A stretch of 64,000 nucleotides of DNA from Cellulomonas chengniuliangii (GTDB lineage Bacteria > Actinomycetota > Actinomycetes > Actinomycetales > Cellulomonadaceae), in assembly GCF_024508335.1 (NCBI RefSeq), contig NZ_CP101988.1, forward strand, positions 496,001 through 560,000, in the 5' to 3' direction. The notes beneath the pieces were generated by a model. The model was not told the origin of the DNA, ran no database searches, and saw only the letters and a program-made list of their open reading frames with translations. A program made the translations under genes and the position numbers. Positions 19,256 to 27,895 of this stretch are shown piece by piece (positions within the stretch are counted from its first letter, which is position 1; every line of letters starts with the position of its first letter).

Positions 19256-19468
19256 ATGAAGGCAGCGGTGGGGGATCGCATCATCAGCAGCTCTGGCATC
19301 GTGGGCGGGCACGTTCGCGAGGGGCTTGTGGTGGAGCTCAGGCACGAGGACGGCACGCCGCCGTTCGTCGTGGAGTGGGCCGACACGGGGGACCGCACGC
19401 TGGTGTTCCCGGGGCCGGACACCACGTTGCGGGCCGCGGACGGCCAGGTGCGCCCGGGACCCGTCTGA
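19256..19468 (+). CDS. DUF1918 protein
   Basis: Protein of 70 residues matching DUF1918: it begins MKAAVGDRIIS, has VREGLVVELRHEDG, then PPFVVEWADTG and the conserved FPGPDTT. The family is an actinobacterial SH3-like barrel of unknown role, often single copy or in several paralogues. The ATG at 19256 follows a purine-rich GCAGGGGG stretch. It is monocistronic here. Confidence 0.85.
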   Translation: MKAAVGDRIISSSGIVGGHVREGLVVELRHEDGTPPFVVEWADTGDRTLVFPGPDTTLRAADGQVRPGPV

Positions 19469-19501
19469 CCGCCGGTCGTCGCATGGCGCGGGGCACCGGC
19501 G

Positions 19502-20146
19502 TCAGGACAGCACGGCCACCGCGGCCGGCCGCCACCGGTGCGCCGCGTCGAGCAAGATCCGGTTGAACGCCGTCGGCGCATGGCTGTTCACGTCGTGGCC
19601 GGCGCGCGGGACGACGGTGAGTCGTGCCGTGGGCAGCGTGGCGAGGTATCGGCGCTCGTCCATCCGCAGCGGGTCCCGCATGCCGTTGACCAGCCACACC
19701 GGCAGGCGCAGCGTGCGCAGGTGCTCCAACGAGGAGTAGCCCGTGAGCGCGCCCAGCATGTCGCTCACCAGGCCCCAGTTGTCGCCGCCCACCCCGAGGG
19801 CACGGGTCACGTGGTTGGACACGCGCCGGTACGTGGCTATCGGCTTGCCGCGCAGCTCCGTGGAGCACCCGGCCAGGACGGCCCCGGCCAGCTTGTGCTG
19901 CGCGCCGGCCGCGTAGGCCAGTGAGATGTACCCGCCCAGCGACAAGCCCACGAGCAGCGGTGGCGTGGGGCAGGCGGTGACGGCGCGGTCGATCGTCTCG
20001 AGCGCGGCGTCCAGGGTGAACCGCTCGTCGACGCGGGCCCCGTGGCCCGGCAGGTCCACGGCATGGGCGCGGTGACCGGACCGGGTCATCGCCGCGACCT
20101 GGCCGTCCCAGATCGACGAGGACGTGCGCATGCCGTGCACGAACAC
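19502..20146 (-). CDS. Alpha/beta hydrolase
   Basis: Cytoplasmic hydrolase of about 214 residues with the full triad: nucleophile in VGLSLGGY, Asp in NGMRDPLR and His in RAGHDVN; the oxyanion segment is VFVHGMRTSSSIW. The substrate is unknown. The start is uncertain. The GTG at 20146 gives VFVHG directly; an upstream GGAGG followed nine bases later by ATC at 20161 could indicate a rare non-canonical start adding five residues. The gene is followed on the same strand by unrelated metabolic genes and is not obviously in an operon. Confidence 0.8.
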   Translation of the reverse strand: MFVHGMRTSSSIWDGQVAAMTRSGHRAHAVDLPGHGARVDERFTLDAALETIDRAVTACPTPPLLVGLSLGGYISLAYAAGAQHKLAGAVLAGCSTELRGKPIATYRRVSNHVTRALGVGGDNWGLVSDMLGALTGYSSLEHLRTLRLPVWLVNGMRDPLRMDERRYLATLPTARLTVVPRAGHDVNSHAPTAFNRILLDAAHRWRPAAVAVLS

Positions 20147-20253
20147 CAGGGAACGGGTGATGGGGTGACACCTCCTCGGGTCGCCCGCTGCGCGGGCCCA
20201 CAGGAAACGGCGGAACGTAGACGCAGAGTAGGCCGCGTGGCTGTGTGCGGCTC

Positions 20254-21003
20254 TCAGGCTCCGAGGCGCCCGGCGGCCGAGGCCGCGCCGAGCCAGGTGT
20301 GCGGGTTGCGGTCCCAGCACCAGCCCAGCTTCGCGCGCCGCTCGCTGATCCACACGGCCGGGACACGCTGGTTCCCCGCCCGGGAGCCCATCAGGGAGTA
20401 GCACCGGTTGGGTCGCAGCATGTCGGGGCGCACCACCGTCAGGGCGATGCCCTCCGCGATGGTCAGCGGCGTCCGACCGCGTCCGCGCACGGTGGCCAGC
20501 GCCGACTCGGGCGTGGCGCCGCAGAACTCCGAGCCGGTGTCGATGCCGTGCAGCAGCCAGAAGGGGCCATCGGGCTGCCAGACGTCGTCGAGGGGCCGGT
20601 AGGTCGCGAGCTCCTCGGGGTCGATCACGCTCACCCCGCGCTGGCGGCCCCGGCGCATGGCTGGCGCCACGTCGTCGAGGTCGTGCCCGCGCTCGGCCAG
20701 GGCCTCGGGGCTCAGCACCAGGACGAAGGGCACGTGGTCCTCCGCCTTGCCCGTCACGGCGCCGGTCATCGCGGGCGTCATCGGCAGCGCGGCGACGGCC
20801 GCCCGCAAGGGCTCGACGGCCGCCCGCAGGCCGTCCGCGTCCAGGCCGAGCAGCCCGCCCACGCCCAGCTCGGCATAGGCCCGGACCTGGCGGTCGAGCT
20901 CGGCGAGCGGCGGGGCGCCGGGGTCGAAGGACGTCGCCGCGGGGGACGCGTCGGCGGTGACGGTGGGCAGGTGCGGGTCCACGACGGTGATCACAGTGGC
21001 CAT
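20254..21003 (-). CDS. DUF5701 family protein
   Basis: Protein of 249 residues resembling DUF5701. The C-terminal half shows the characteristic run TPLTIAEGIAL, then SLMGSR, RVPAVWIS and LGWCWDRNPHTWLG. The Cys/His/Trp pattern suggests a binding or catalytic pocket, but no reaction is known. The N-terminal half is Ala-rich and predicted helical. It lies between a hydrolase and a MetE-like gene on the same strand, with separate spacing. Confidence 0.72.
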   Translation of the reverse strand: MATVITVVDPHLPTVTADASPAATSFDPGAPPLAELDRQVRAYAELGVGGLLGLDADGLRAAVEPLRAAVAALPMTPAMTGAVTGKAEDHVPFVLVLSPEALAERGHDLDDVAPAMRRGRQRGVSVIDPEELATYRPLDDVWQPDGPFWLLHGIDTGSEFCGATPESALATVRGRGRTPLTIAEGIALTVVRPDMLRPNRCYSLMGSRAGNQRVPAVWISERRAKLGWCWDRNPHTWLGAASAAGRLGA

Positions 21004-21055
21004 GGCGTGCCAACGCCCCGCGGGGCGCCGGTGTTCCCGCCGGACGCCGTCAGTG

Positions 21056-21094
21056 CCGCGGATCCCCCGGCCGTGCCCGGCGGGGGATCCGCGG
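21056..21094 (-). terminator. Terminator after the MetE-like gene
   Basis: Perfect 13-bp stem CCGCGGATCCCCC/GGGGGATCCGCGG with a 13-base loop. It lies six bases past the MetE-like stop and has no T-run, as is common in high-GC actinobacteria. Confidence 0.65.
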
Positions 21095-21099
21095 CCTCG

Positions 21100-22308
21100 T
21101 CAGCCCCAGAGACGCTGGGAGGCGCGCTCGGCGCCCTGCACCAGCGCGTCGAGCTTGGCCCACGCGATCTGCGGGTGCACGCGGCCGCCCAGGCCGCAGT
21201 CGGTGGCGGCGACGACGTTCTCGCGGCCGACCCGGGAGGCGAAGCGCTCGATGCGGTCGGCGACGAGCTCGGGGTGCTCCACGACGTTCGTGGAGTGGCC
21301 CACCACGCCGGGCAGGATCAGCTTGCCCTCGGGCAGGGCGACGTCGTCCCACACCCGCCACTCGTGCTCGTGGCGCGCGTTGGCCGCCTCGAACGAGTAC
21401 GCGCCGGCGTTGACCTCGAGCATCGTGGAGACGATGTCCGCCATCGGCAGGTCGGTGGTGTGCGGGCCGTGCCAGGAGCCCCAGCACAGGTGGTAGCGGA
21501 TCTGGTCCTCGGGGAGGCCGCGCAGGGCGTGGTTGAGCGCCTCGACCCGGACCTTGGTGAATGCCAGGTAGTCCTCGACGCTCGGCTCCGGGGTGATCTG
21601 GTCCCAGCTCTCCGCGATCGACGGGTCGTCGATCTGCAGCACGAGGCCGGCCTCGATGATCGCGACGTACTCCTCGCGCAGCGCGTCCGCGCACGCCCAG
21701 ACGAACTCCTCGTCGGTGGCGTAGTGCTCGTTCGCGATGCGGGCGGCGCTGCCCGGCGCGATCGACGTGATGAACCCCTCGGTGGAGCCCGTCGCGTCGA
21801 GCGCGGCGCGCAGGTTCGCGACGTCGGAGGCGATGGCCTCCTGGCCGGTGTAGGTGACCGGCCCGGTGCACTTGGGGAACGGCTTGGGGCCCTCGGCGGC
21901 GAAGATGCCGCTGGACGGGTCGGTGTAGGCGTCCCGGAACCGGGCCTGGTCGCGGCGGTTGCCGAAGCCCGTGAGGCGGATCTCGCCAGGCGCGGACGTG
22001 TGGTCGGCGGTGGCCCACCCCATCGCGGTGTCGAGCTCGAGTCCGCCCAGCCGCTGGAACGAGTACGACCACCAGGCGCCGTAGTCCACCGGGGAGCTCA
22101 TGGCCTTGCCGAACTCCCCGTCGCCCGGGACGGAGATGCCCGCCTCGCGCTGGCGGCGCACCAGGTCGAGCACGGCGCCGGACAGCAGGGCGTCGTAGCC
22201 CTCGGCGGAGCCACCGGCCTCGCGGGCGGCGTTGGCGGCGAGCAGCTCGGGCGTCCGGGGAAGGCTGCCGGCGTGCGTGGTGAGGATGCGGTCGGTGCTG
22301 CGGTTCAT
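21100..22308 (-). CDS. Cobalamin-independent methionine synthase-like protein
   Basis: Single-domain MetE-type protein of 402 residues, about half the length of classic MetE and corresponding to its catalytic C-terminal barrel. Visible features are THAGSLPR at the N-terminus, YHLCWGSWHGPH, and the zinc-site region TDCGLGGRVHP. Such core-MetE proteins transfer a methyl group to homocysteine or a related thiol; the methyl donor for the short forms may not be a polyglutamylated folate. A GCGAGG ribosome site precedes the ATG at 22308. metX and metY, which make homocysteine, are encoded elsewhere in the window. Confidence 0.8.
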   Translation of the reverse strand: MNRSTDRILTTHAGSLPRTPELLAANAAREAGGSAEGYDALLSGAVLDLVRRQREAGISVPGDGEFGKAMSSPVDYGAWWSYSFQRLGGLELDTAMGWATADHTSAPGEIRLTGFGNRRDQARFRDAYTDPSSGIFAAEGPKPFPKCTGPVTYTGQEAIASDVANLRAALDATGSTEGFITSIAPGSAARIANEHYATDEEFVWACADALREEYVAIIEAGLVLQIDDPSIAESWDQITPEPSVEDYLAFTKVRVEALNHALRGLPEDQIRYHLCWGSWHGPHTTDLPMADIVSTMLEVNAGAYSFEAANARHEHEWRVWDDVALPEGKLILPGVVGHSTNVVEHPELVADRIERFASRVGRENVVAATDCGLGGRVHPQIAWAKLDALVQGAERASQRLWG

Positions 22309-22378
22309 GGGGGCCTCGCCTGGTGCTGGGGATGTCGCGTCATCGTGGCACAGCACTGCGGCGCGACAGCCCTCGCGC

Positions 22379-25300
22379 TCAGCCCTCGGCCGCCGCGCCG
22401 ATCAGGCCGCGACGGTGCGCGATGCCCACGGCCTCGGCGCGGCCGGATGCCCCCAGCTTGGCGAGCAGGTTGGACACGTGGACGCTCACCGTCTTGGCGC
22501 TGATGAACAGGCGCTCGCCGATCTGCCGGTTGCTCAGCCCGTCCGCCACGAGGGCCAGCACCTCCGCCTCGCGGGCGGTCAGGACGTCGACGGACGGCGC
22601 GCGGGCGCCCGGCACCTCGAGCCGCCAGCGCCGGGCGAGCGCGATCAGCCACGCGTGCAGCGGCTGGGCGCCCATCGTCTGCGCGTCGGCGAGTGCCCGC
22701 GACGCCTCGCGCGCGGCGCCCGCACGGTCGCCCGAGCCGGCGAGGGCCTCGGCCCAGCGAGCCCGCGCCCACGCCCCGTCGTACCGGTTGCCGTAGTCGT
22801 AGGCCTCGGTGACGGCCTGCCACGCCGCCGGCTCGGCGGAGCCCTGCAGGCGGGCGTGCTCCGCCCGGGCGCGCGCGAGCCACGCCCGGCCCTCGGGACC
22901 GAGCCGTCCGCCCCGCGGCCGGCCGCGCTCGGCCGTGGCGACGGCCCGGCCCAGCAGAGGGTCGCCGAGGGCCAGGCGGGGAGCAGGGTCGGCGCCGGTC
23001 TGCCGGTCCGTCTCGGCGCCGTCCGCGAGCGCGGCCAGCGCCAGCGCGGCGAGCCGGATCCCGCCCAGGAAGTGGTCGCTCCACGTGCGGCCCAGGTGGT
23101 CGATCAGCTCGAGCGACAGCTCCACGGCCTCGTCCACCCGCCCAGCCCGGGTCAGGGCCTCGATCGTGCTGGCCCCCGCGAGGAGCGCGAGCTGGCCGTC
23201 GCGGTCCCACGACGAGCGCATCGCCTGCCCGCGCTCGATGACGTCCGCCTCGCCGCGGGCCACCGCCGCGCAGAGCTCGATCGCCGCGGACAGGGGCGCC
23301 GCCCACGCGGGCACCGGGGGATGGTCCGTCCCCGCGGGGCTCAGGTCCCCGAGCGCGTAGCGCGCGATCTCGGAGAAGAGCCACAGCGTGGCGCCCTCGG
23401 CGCTCAGGGACAGGCCCACGTCCCGTGCCTGTGCGACACCACGGATGGCGATGTCGTGCGCCACGGCGATCTGGCCCGCGTAGTAGTGCGTCGTGGACAG
23501 GTTGTAGAGGGAGCGCAGCTCGGTGGCCAGGTCGCCGGCCTCGCGGGCCCGCGCCGCCGACGTCGCGAGGAGGGCCGCGGCGCGGGACGGGTCGTCCACG
23601 ACGAGCACTGCGAGCGTGGTCAGGGCGTCCGCCTCCGCGGCCGCGCAGCCGACGGCCCGCGCGGAGGTGATCGCGGCGTCGGCGCTGCGCAGTGCCACCT
23701 GGTCCAGGTCGATGTTCATGGCGGAGCGGGCATGGGTCGCGAGCGCCCACGGCATGGCCTCGAGCCGCTGGTGCGCGGTGAGGTCGGCCACGGCGCGGCC
23801 TGCCTGGTCGTGGGACTCCTGGACCTGGTCCGCGGCGAGCAGGCACCGGGCCAGCACGGTGCGGACCTCGGCCTGGCGAGCGGCGTCCTGGGCCGCGGCC
23901 TCGAGCGCGCGCCGGGCGAGGGCGATCGCCCGATCGAGCTCGCCGGCCTGGCCAGCCGCGCCCGAGGCGGCGAGCAGCACCTCGACCAGGTCGGAGCCGA
24001 CCTGGTCGGCCGCGTCGGGCACCGCGTCCCACAGCGAGAGGACCGTCTCGCGGTGGCGCAGCTCCTCGACGGGCGCCAGGACCTGCGCGGCCGCGTGCGC
24101 GGCGGCGTGTGAGGCCCGCAGGGCCGTGGGCAGGTCGTGGGCGCGCGTCGCGTGCACGGCCACCCGGGACGGCAGGCCGAGCGCAGGGTCGGCGGCCATC
24201 GCCCGCAGGTAGGCCCGGTGCAGCGCCACCTGATCGCCGGGCAGCAGGTCCGCGTAGACGGCCTCGGCGAGCAGCGCGTGCCGGAAGGCGATGTGCTCGC
24301 CCTCGCCCTGCAGCACGTGGTGGGCGACCGCCTCGCCGAGCACCGCGTCGTAGCCGTGCGCGGAGTCCAGCTCGTCGCGAGCGACGTCCTCGGCGACGGC
24401 TCGCAGCAACGGCTCGTCGACCCGGCGGCCGCCGACCGAGGCGATCTGGGCCAGTCGTTGCACCGCGGGCTGCTGCTGCTCGAGCCGGCCGCGCAGCACG
24501 TCGCGCAGCGTCCACGGCAGCCCGCCGTCGGCGCTGATGGAGGTGGTCTCGAGCAGCTCCTCCGCGAAGAACGCGTTGCCCTCCGAGCGCTCGCTGACCC
24601 GCCGCAGGTCCTCCTCCGGCAGCGCGCGGCCCAGGGCGGCCGTGGTGAACTCGCGCATCTCGTCGACGGTGAACGGCGGAAGGTCGATCCGCTCGACGCG
24701 GGGGTGGCGCGTCAGCTCGGCGAGCATCGGGCGCAGCGGGTGGCGTCGGTGCAGGTCGTCGGTCCGGTAGCTCGCGACCACCAGCAGGTGCTCCTGGCGC
24801 ATCCGAGCCAACAGGAACCGCAGCACGTCGCGGCTCGAGGAGTCCGCCCAGTGCAGGTCCTCGATGAGCAGCAGCAGCGGGGCGCCCTCACGCCCGACGG
24901 CGCCCAGCACCGCCGAGAGGCCGTCGAACAGCTGCAGCCGGCTCATCTGGTCCTCCGCCGCGGGCAGCTCCTGCGAGCCGGTCGAGAGCAGCCGGCCGAG
25001 CGCCGGGCGGGAGGCCAGCGCGCGGTCGACGACCTCGGGGGCGAGAGCGCGCAGCTGGGCCAGCGTCTCGGCGAACGGCAGGTACGGCAGGCCGATCTCT
25101 CCGAGGTCCACGCAGTGCGCGGTGACCACCGTGGCCCCGGCCTGCTCGGCGAGCTCCGCGCAGCGGCGAAGCAGCCGCGTCTTGCCCACCCCGGCGTCGG
25201 CGCCGAGCAGCACCGCCCCCGGGCTGCCACCGGCCGCGCGGGCCAGCGCTGCGGCGACCTGCGCGACCTGGTCGCCGCGCGCCACGAACTGCGTCGTCAT
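22379..25300 (-). CDS. Large ATP-binding LuxR-family (LAL) regulator
   Basis: Signal-transducing transcription factor of 973 residues. An N-terminal NTPase carries Walker A GADAGVGKT and Walker B LLLIEDLHWAD. A long helical repeat region follows, and a C-terminal LuxR HTH reads LTAREAEVLALVADGLSN through KTVSVHVSNLLAKLG. Such MalT-like regulators couple ATP and an inducer to gene activation. The ATG at 25300 lies in an ATGA overlap with the stop of a small upstream gene, so the two are translationally coupled; an in-frame ATG at 25315 is the alternative. The inducer and targets are unknown. Confidence 0.88.
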   Translation of the reverse strand: MTTQFVARGDQVAQVAAALARAAGGSPGAVLLGADAGVGKTRLLRRCAELAEQAGATVVTAHCVDLGEIGLPYLPFAETLAQLRALAPEVVDRALASRPALGRLLSTGSQELPAAEDQMSRLQLFDGLSAVLGAVGREGAPLLLLIEDLHWADSSSRDVLRFLLARMRQEHLLVVASYRTDDLHRRHPLRPMLAELTRHPRVERIDLPPFTVDEMREFTTAALGRALPEEDLRRVSERSEGNAFFAEELLETTSISADGGLPWTLRDVLRGRLEQQQPAVQRLAQIASVGGRRVDEPLLRAVAEDVARDELDSAHGYDAVLGEAVAHHVLQGEGEHIAFRHALLAEAVYADLLPGDQVALHRAYLRAMAADPALGLPSRVAVHATRAHDLPTALRASHAAAHAAAQVLAPVEELRHRETVLSLWDAVPDAADQVGSDLVEVLLAASGAAGQAGELDRAIALARRALEAAAQDAARQAEVRTVLARCLLAADQVQESHDQAGRAVADLTAHQRLEAMPWALATHARSAMNIDLDQVALRSADAAITSARAVGCAAAEADALTTLAVLVVDDPSRAAALLATSAARAREAGDLATELRSLYNLSTTHYYAGQIAVAHDIAIRGVAQARDVGLSLSAEGATLWLFSEIARYALGDLSPAGTDHPPVPAWAAPLSAAIELCAAVARGEADVIERGQAMRSSWDRDGQLALLAGASTIEALTRAGRVDEAVELSLELIDHLGRTWSDHFLGGIRLAALALAALADGAETDRQTGADPAPRLALGDPLLGRAVATAERGRPRGGRLGPEGRAWLARARAEHARLQGSAEPAAWQAVTEAYDYGNRYDGAWARARWAEALAGSGDRAGAAREASRALADAQTMGAQPLHAWLIALARRWRLEVPGARAPSVDVLTAREAEVLALVADGLSNRQIGERLFISAKTVSVHVSNLLAKLGASGRAEAVGIAHRRGLIGAAAEG

Positions 25301-25515
25301 CGAGGCTGGGCCCATGGCTCCGATCTTGTCAGGCCCCACCGACCGACGGCCGTGCGGACCGCCCGACGGATCCGGGCGCCCAGGCGCACCTCGACGACCC
25401 GGGCCCGTCCCTCCCGTGCGGCGGGCCGGTCCCCGCGCCCTGACAGGTCGTTCAGCATCCGCTCCCGGCGGTACGCCAGCTCGGCGTCCAGCCCTTGTCC
25501 CCACATGTCGTTCAT
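25297..25515 (-). CDS. Small protein coupled to the LAL regulator
   Basis: Protein of 72 residues, rich in Arg and Glu, starting MNDMWGQGLDAELAYRRERM. It has no membrane segment and no known motif; the basic C-terminal half may form amphipathic helices. A strong ribosome site (GGGGAGG) lies six bases before the ATG, and its stop overlaps the start of the large LuxR-family regulator by four bases. It is therefore translated in fixed ratio with that regulator and may be its partner. Function unknown. Confidence 0.68.
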   Translation of the reverse strand: MNDMWGQGLDAELAYRRERMLNDLSGRGDRPAAREGRARVVEVRLGARIRRAVRTAVGRWGLTRSEPWAQPR

Positions 25516-25550
25516 CGGTGCCTCCCCTGCTGGCGAGCCCTGTGCTCGCA

Positions 25551-25571
25551 CCTCAGACGGTGCCTCTGAGG
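25551..25571. promoter_or_regulatory. Inverted repeat upstream of the LAL operon
   Basis: Perfect 7-bp arms CCTCAGA and TCTGAGG around CGGTGCC. It lies 36 bases before the small coupled gene, in a 173-base divergent intergenic region, and suits an operator for a dimeric regulator. Confidence 0.45.
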
Positions 25572-25630
25572 CCGGGGCGCGCGGATCGGTCAGATGCCCG
25601 GTCGTGCGGGGGCGGGTGGGATGGCCGCGG

Positions 25631-25646
25631 CCTGAGGCGCCTCAGA
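25631..25646. promoter_or_regulatory. Second palindrome in the same intergenic region
   Basis: The palindrome CTGAGGCGCCTCAG occupies 25632-25645. It shares CTCAG/CTGAG half-sites with the repeat 60 bases away, and the same 14 bases recur near 31628-31641. Role unknown: operator or hairpin. Confidence 0.4.
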
Positions 25647-25688
25647 GCGGTGCCCGGGACGACGCCCGCCAGCACGTACCGTGACGCC

Positions 25689-25979
25689 GTGCCCTCCTAC
25701 CGCGTCTCGATCGGCGTCGGCCTGCTCCACCCGGGCGTGGACCCCGCCGGCGTCGTGCCCGCGGCCGCGTCGGCGGCCCGTGAGCTCGCCACGGTGGAGT
25801 CCTCCGACCTGGCGGTGACGCACGGCGAGGCGCGGATCTCCGTGCGGTTCACCGTGGCCGACGACGAGCACGCCCTCGCGGTCGGCCAGCACGTCGTGGC
25901 GGCTGTCGACCGGCTCGGTGACACCTCTCGCCCCACGCTGGACCGTCGGGCCGGGCCGCGGTGGACCGCCGTGCGCTGA
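25689..25979 (+). CDS. Small hypothetical protein
   Basis: Protein of 96 residues starting with GTG (VPSYRVSIGVGLLHPGV). It appears to be a small alpha/beta protein with alternating strands (ARISVRFTVADDEHALAVG). I do not recognise a family. TACCGT at 25677-25682 sits six bases before the GTG, fitting a leaderless gene, and codon use matches its neighbours. It diverges from the LAL regulator operon. Confidence 0.6.
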   Translation: MPSYRVSIGVGLLHPGVDPAGVVPAAASAARELATVESSDLAVTHGEARISVRFTVADDEHALAVGQHVVAAVDRLGDTSRPTLDRRAGPRWTAVR

Positions 25980-26107
25980 CGACGCGCTACGGCCGAATCG
26001 CGGCCTATGTCGGGCCGGTTTACATTCGCAGCATCGGGTGAAGACGCGGGGGACCGCCGTCGGGCCCGCGGGAAGCGGCGGGGGCCCGCTCTCGGGGAGG
26101 CTGCGCG

Positions 26108-27736
26108 ATGAACGAGGCTGACACTGCCTGGGTGCTGGTGTGCGCGGCACTCGTGCTCTTCATGACACCCGGCCTGGCGATGTTCTACGCGGGCATGGTG
26201 CGGTCCCGCAACACGCTGACGATGATGCTGCAGAACATCGTGCCGCTCGGCGTCATCTCGCTGACCTGGGTGCTGCTCGGGTACACCCTCGCGTTCAGCA
26301 ACCAAGGCACCAAGTTCCTCGGCGCGCTGGACGCCACCGCGCTGCTGGACATCGAGCAGCCCCAGTTCCACACGGTCGCGGCGGGCGTCACCATCCCCGT
26401 GCTGGCCTTCGTGGCCTACCAGATGATGTTCGCCGTGATCACCCCGGCGCTCCTCACCGGCGCCACCGCCGGGCGGCTCAAGATGCTCGGCTGGGTGGTC
26501 TTCCTCGCCGTGTGGTCGCTGGCCGTGTACCCGCAGGTCGCCCGCTGGCTGTGGCATCCCATGGGCTGGCTCGCCGACCTGGGCGCCCAGGACTGGGCGG
26601 GCGGGATGGTCGTGCACGCCTCCGCGGGGGCGGCGGCCATCGCGGTGCTGCTCGTGGTGGGCCGGCGGCGGGACTGGCCGCACGTCTCGTCCTCGCCGAG
26701 CAACCTGCCGCTGATGCTCGCGGGCGCCGGCATCCTGTGGTTCGGCTGGTTCGGGTTCAACGCCGGCGACGGCCTCCAGGCCGATGGGATCGCGGCGCAG
26801 GCGCTGGTGAACACGCACGTCGCGGCGGCCGGCGGGCTGTGCGCGTGGCTGCTGCTCGAGCGCCTCACGAGCGGGCACGCGACGCTGGTCGGCGCGGCGT
26901 CGGGAGCGGTGGCGGGCCTGGCGACGGTCACGCCGTGCGCGGGCTTCGTGAGCACGGGCGCCGCGATCGCGATCGGCGTGGTGGCCGGGCTGGTCTGCAA
27001 CCTGGCGGTGGGGGTCAAGTACCGCCTGGGCTACGACGACGCGCTCGACGTGATCGCCGTGCACTTCACGGGCGGCGTCCTGGGCTCCATCCTGCTCGGC
27101 TTCTTCGCCGACAGCGCCATCAACCCGGTCAGCGCGGACGGCCTGTTCAACGGTGGTGGGGGCGCGCTGCTCGGGCACCAGGTGATCGCGATCCTCAGCG
27201 TCGTGGTGTTCTCGTTCGTGCTCAGCTGGGTCATCGCGGCGCTCGTCAACGTGACGATCGGGCTCCGCGTGCCGCTCGCCGAGCAGGACGACCTGGACCG
27301 CGAGCAGCAGGGCGCCGCCGCGTACGCCCTGAGCGGGGTGGCGGTGCGCGGCATGGAGTCCGCGGGGCGGAGCTCCGGAAGCGGTGGGGTCGGTGGCCCG
27401 TCCGCGGCCGGCGCCGCAGGGGGGACCGCTCAGGGCCGTCCCGGGCGCCAGCTGGTCACGGCCCTGGTGGACACCGGGCGGGTCGACGCGCTCCGGGACG
27501 CGCTGCTCGCGGCCGGCGCCGAGTCGATCGTCCTGTCTGACGCGGCGGTCTACTCGCCGACGACGCCCATCGTCGAGGTCTTCCGTGGGCGCTACCAGCG
27601 CGTCGACTTCCGCGAACGGTTGAGGGTGCAGGCCGTCGTCGACGACGACCACGCCGCGGCGGTGGCCGCCGAGCTGGTGCACACGTTCGGCGCGGATCCG
27701 CGGTCCGTCTACCGGCAGGAGGTCGGCTCCGTGTGA
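26108..27736 (+). CDS. amt: Ammonium transporter with C-terminal PII-like domain
   Basis: Ammonium channel of 542 residues with about eleven TM helices. The two pore histidines are in MVVHASAGAA and VIAVHFTGG; GFNAGDG is also conserved. After a Gly/Ser-rich linker (about 425-445) the last 95 residues resemble a PII protein: LVTALVDTGRVDALRDALL, then VFRGRYQRVDF at the T-loop and VQAVVDDDH. PII normally gates Amt from a separate gene. Here the domain looks degenerate, because the usual T-loop Tyr is Gln with Tyr one position earlier, and the GDGK nucleotide motif is missing. GGGGAGG precedes the ATG. Confidence 0.88.
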   Translation: MNEADTAWVLVCAALVLFMTPGLAMFYAGMVRSRNTLTMMLQNIVPLGVISLTWVLLGYTLAFSNQGTKFLGALDATALLDIEQPQFHTVAAGVTIPVLAFVAYQMMFAVITPALLTGATAGRLKMLGWVVFLAVWSLAVYPQVARWLWHPMGWLADLGAQDWAGGMVVHASAGAAAIAVLLVVGRRRDWPHVSSSPSNLPLMLAGAGILWFGWFGFNAGDGLQADGIAAQALVNTHVAAAGGLCAWLLLERLTSGHATLVGAASGAVAGLATVTPCAGFVSTGAAIAIGVVAGLVCNLAVGVKYRLGYDDALDVIAVHFTGGVLGSILLGFFADSAINPVSADGLFNGGGGALLGHQVIAILSVVVFSFVLSWVIAALVNVTIGLRVPLAEQDDLDREQQGAAAYALSGVAVRGMESAGRSSGSGGVGGPSAAGAAGGTAQGRPGRQLVTALVDTGRVDALRDALLAAGAESIVLSDAAVYSPTTPIVEVFRGRYQRVDFRERLRVQAVVDDDHAAAVAAELVHTFGADPRSVYRQEVGSV

Positions 27737-27787
27737 CGGGTGAACCGGTCCAGGAGCACGAGGCATGAGGGGCGTGGCTGTCCGGCA

Positions 27788-27855
27788 CTGAGCCGGCTGC
27801 CCGTCCGCACCGGGGGTCGGGGGGACTCCCCGGTGCGGACGCGCAGCCGGCTCAG
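27788..27855. terminator. Very long bidirectional terminator hairpin
   Basis: Near-perfect stem of about 28 bp: CTGAGCCGGCTGC then GTCCGCACCGGGG on the left, mirrored by CCCCGGTGCGGAC and GCAGCCGGCTCAG on the right. It lies between the convergent stops of the ammonium transporter and a small minus-strand gene. Confidence 0.75.
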
Positions 27856-27895
27856 CGTCTGACCGGCCCGCCGCCGGGGACGGCGGGGGACGGGG

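Noticed and set aside
16954-19468. Complete restriction-modification or BREX/DISARM-like defence locus
   Set aside because: Only Vsr and a methylase are present; no endonuclease, helicase or phosphatase partner is seen.
20245-22503. A 752-residue plus-strand open frame
   Set aside because: It lies opposite DUF5701 and MetE-like genes with clear motifs and reads as His/Arg/Gly-rich noise.
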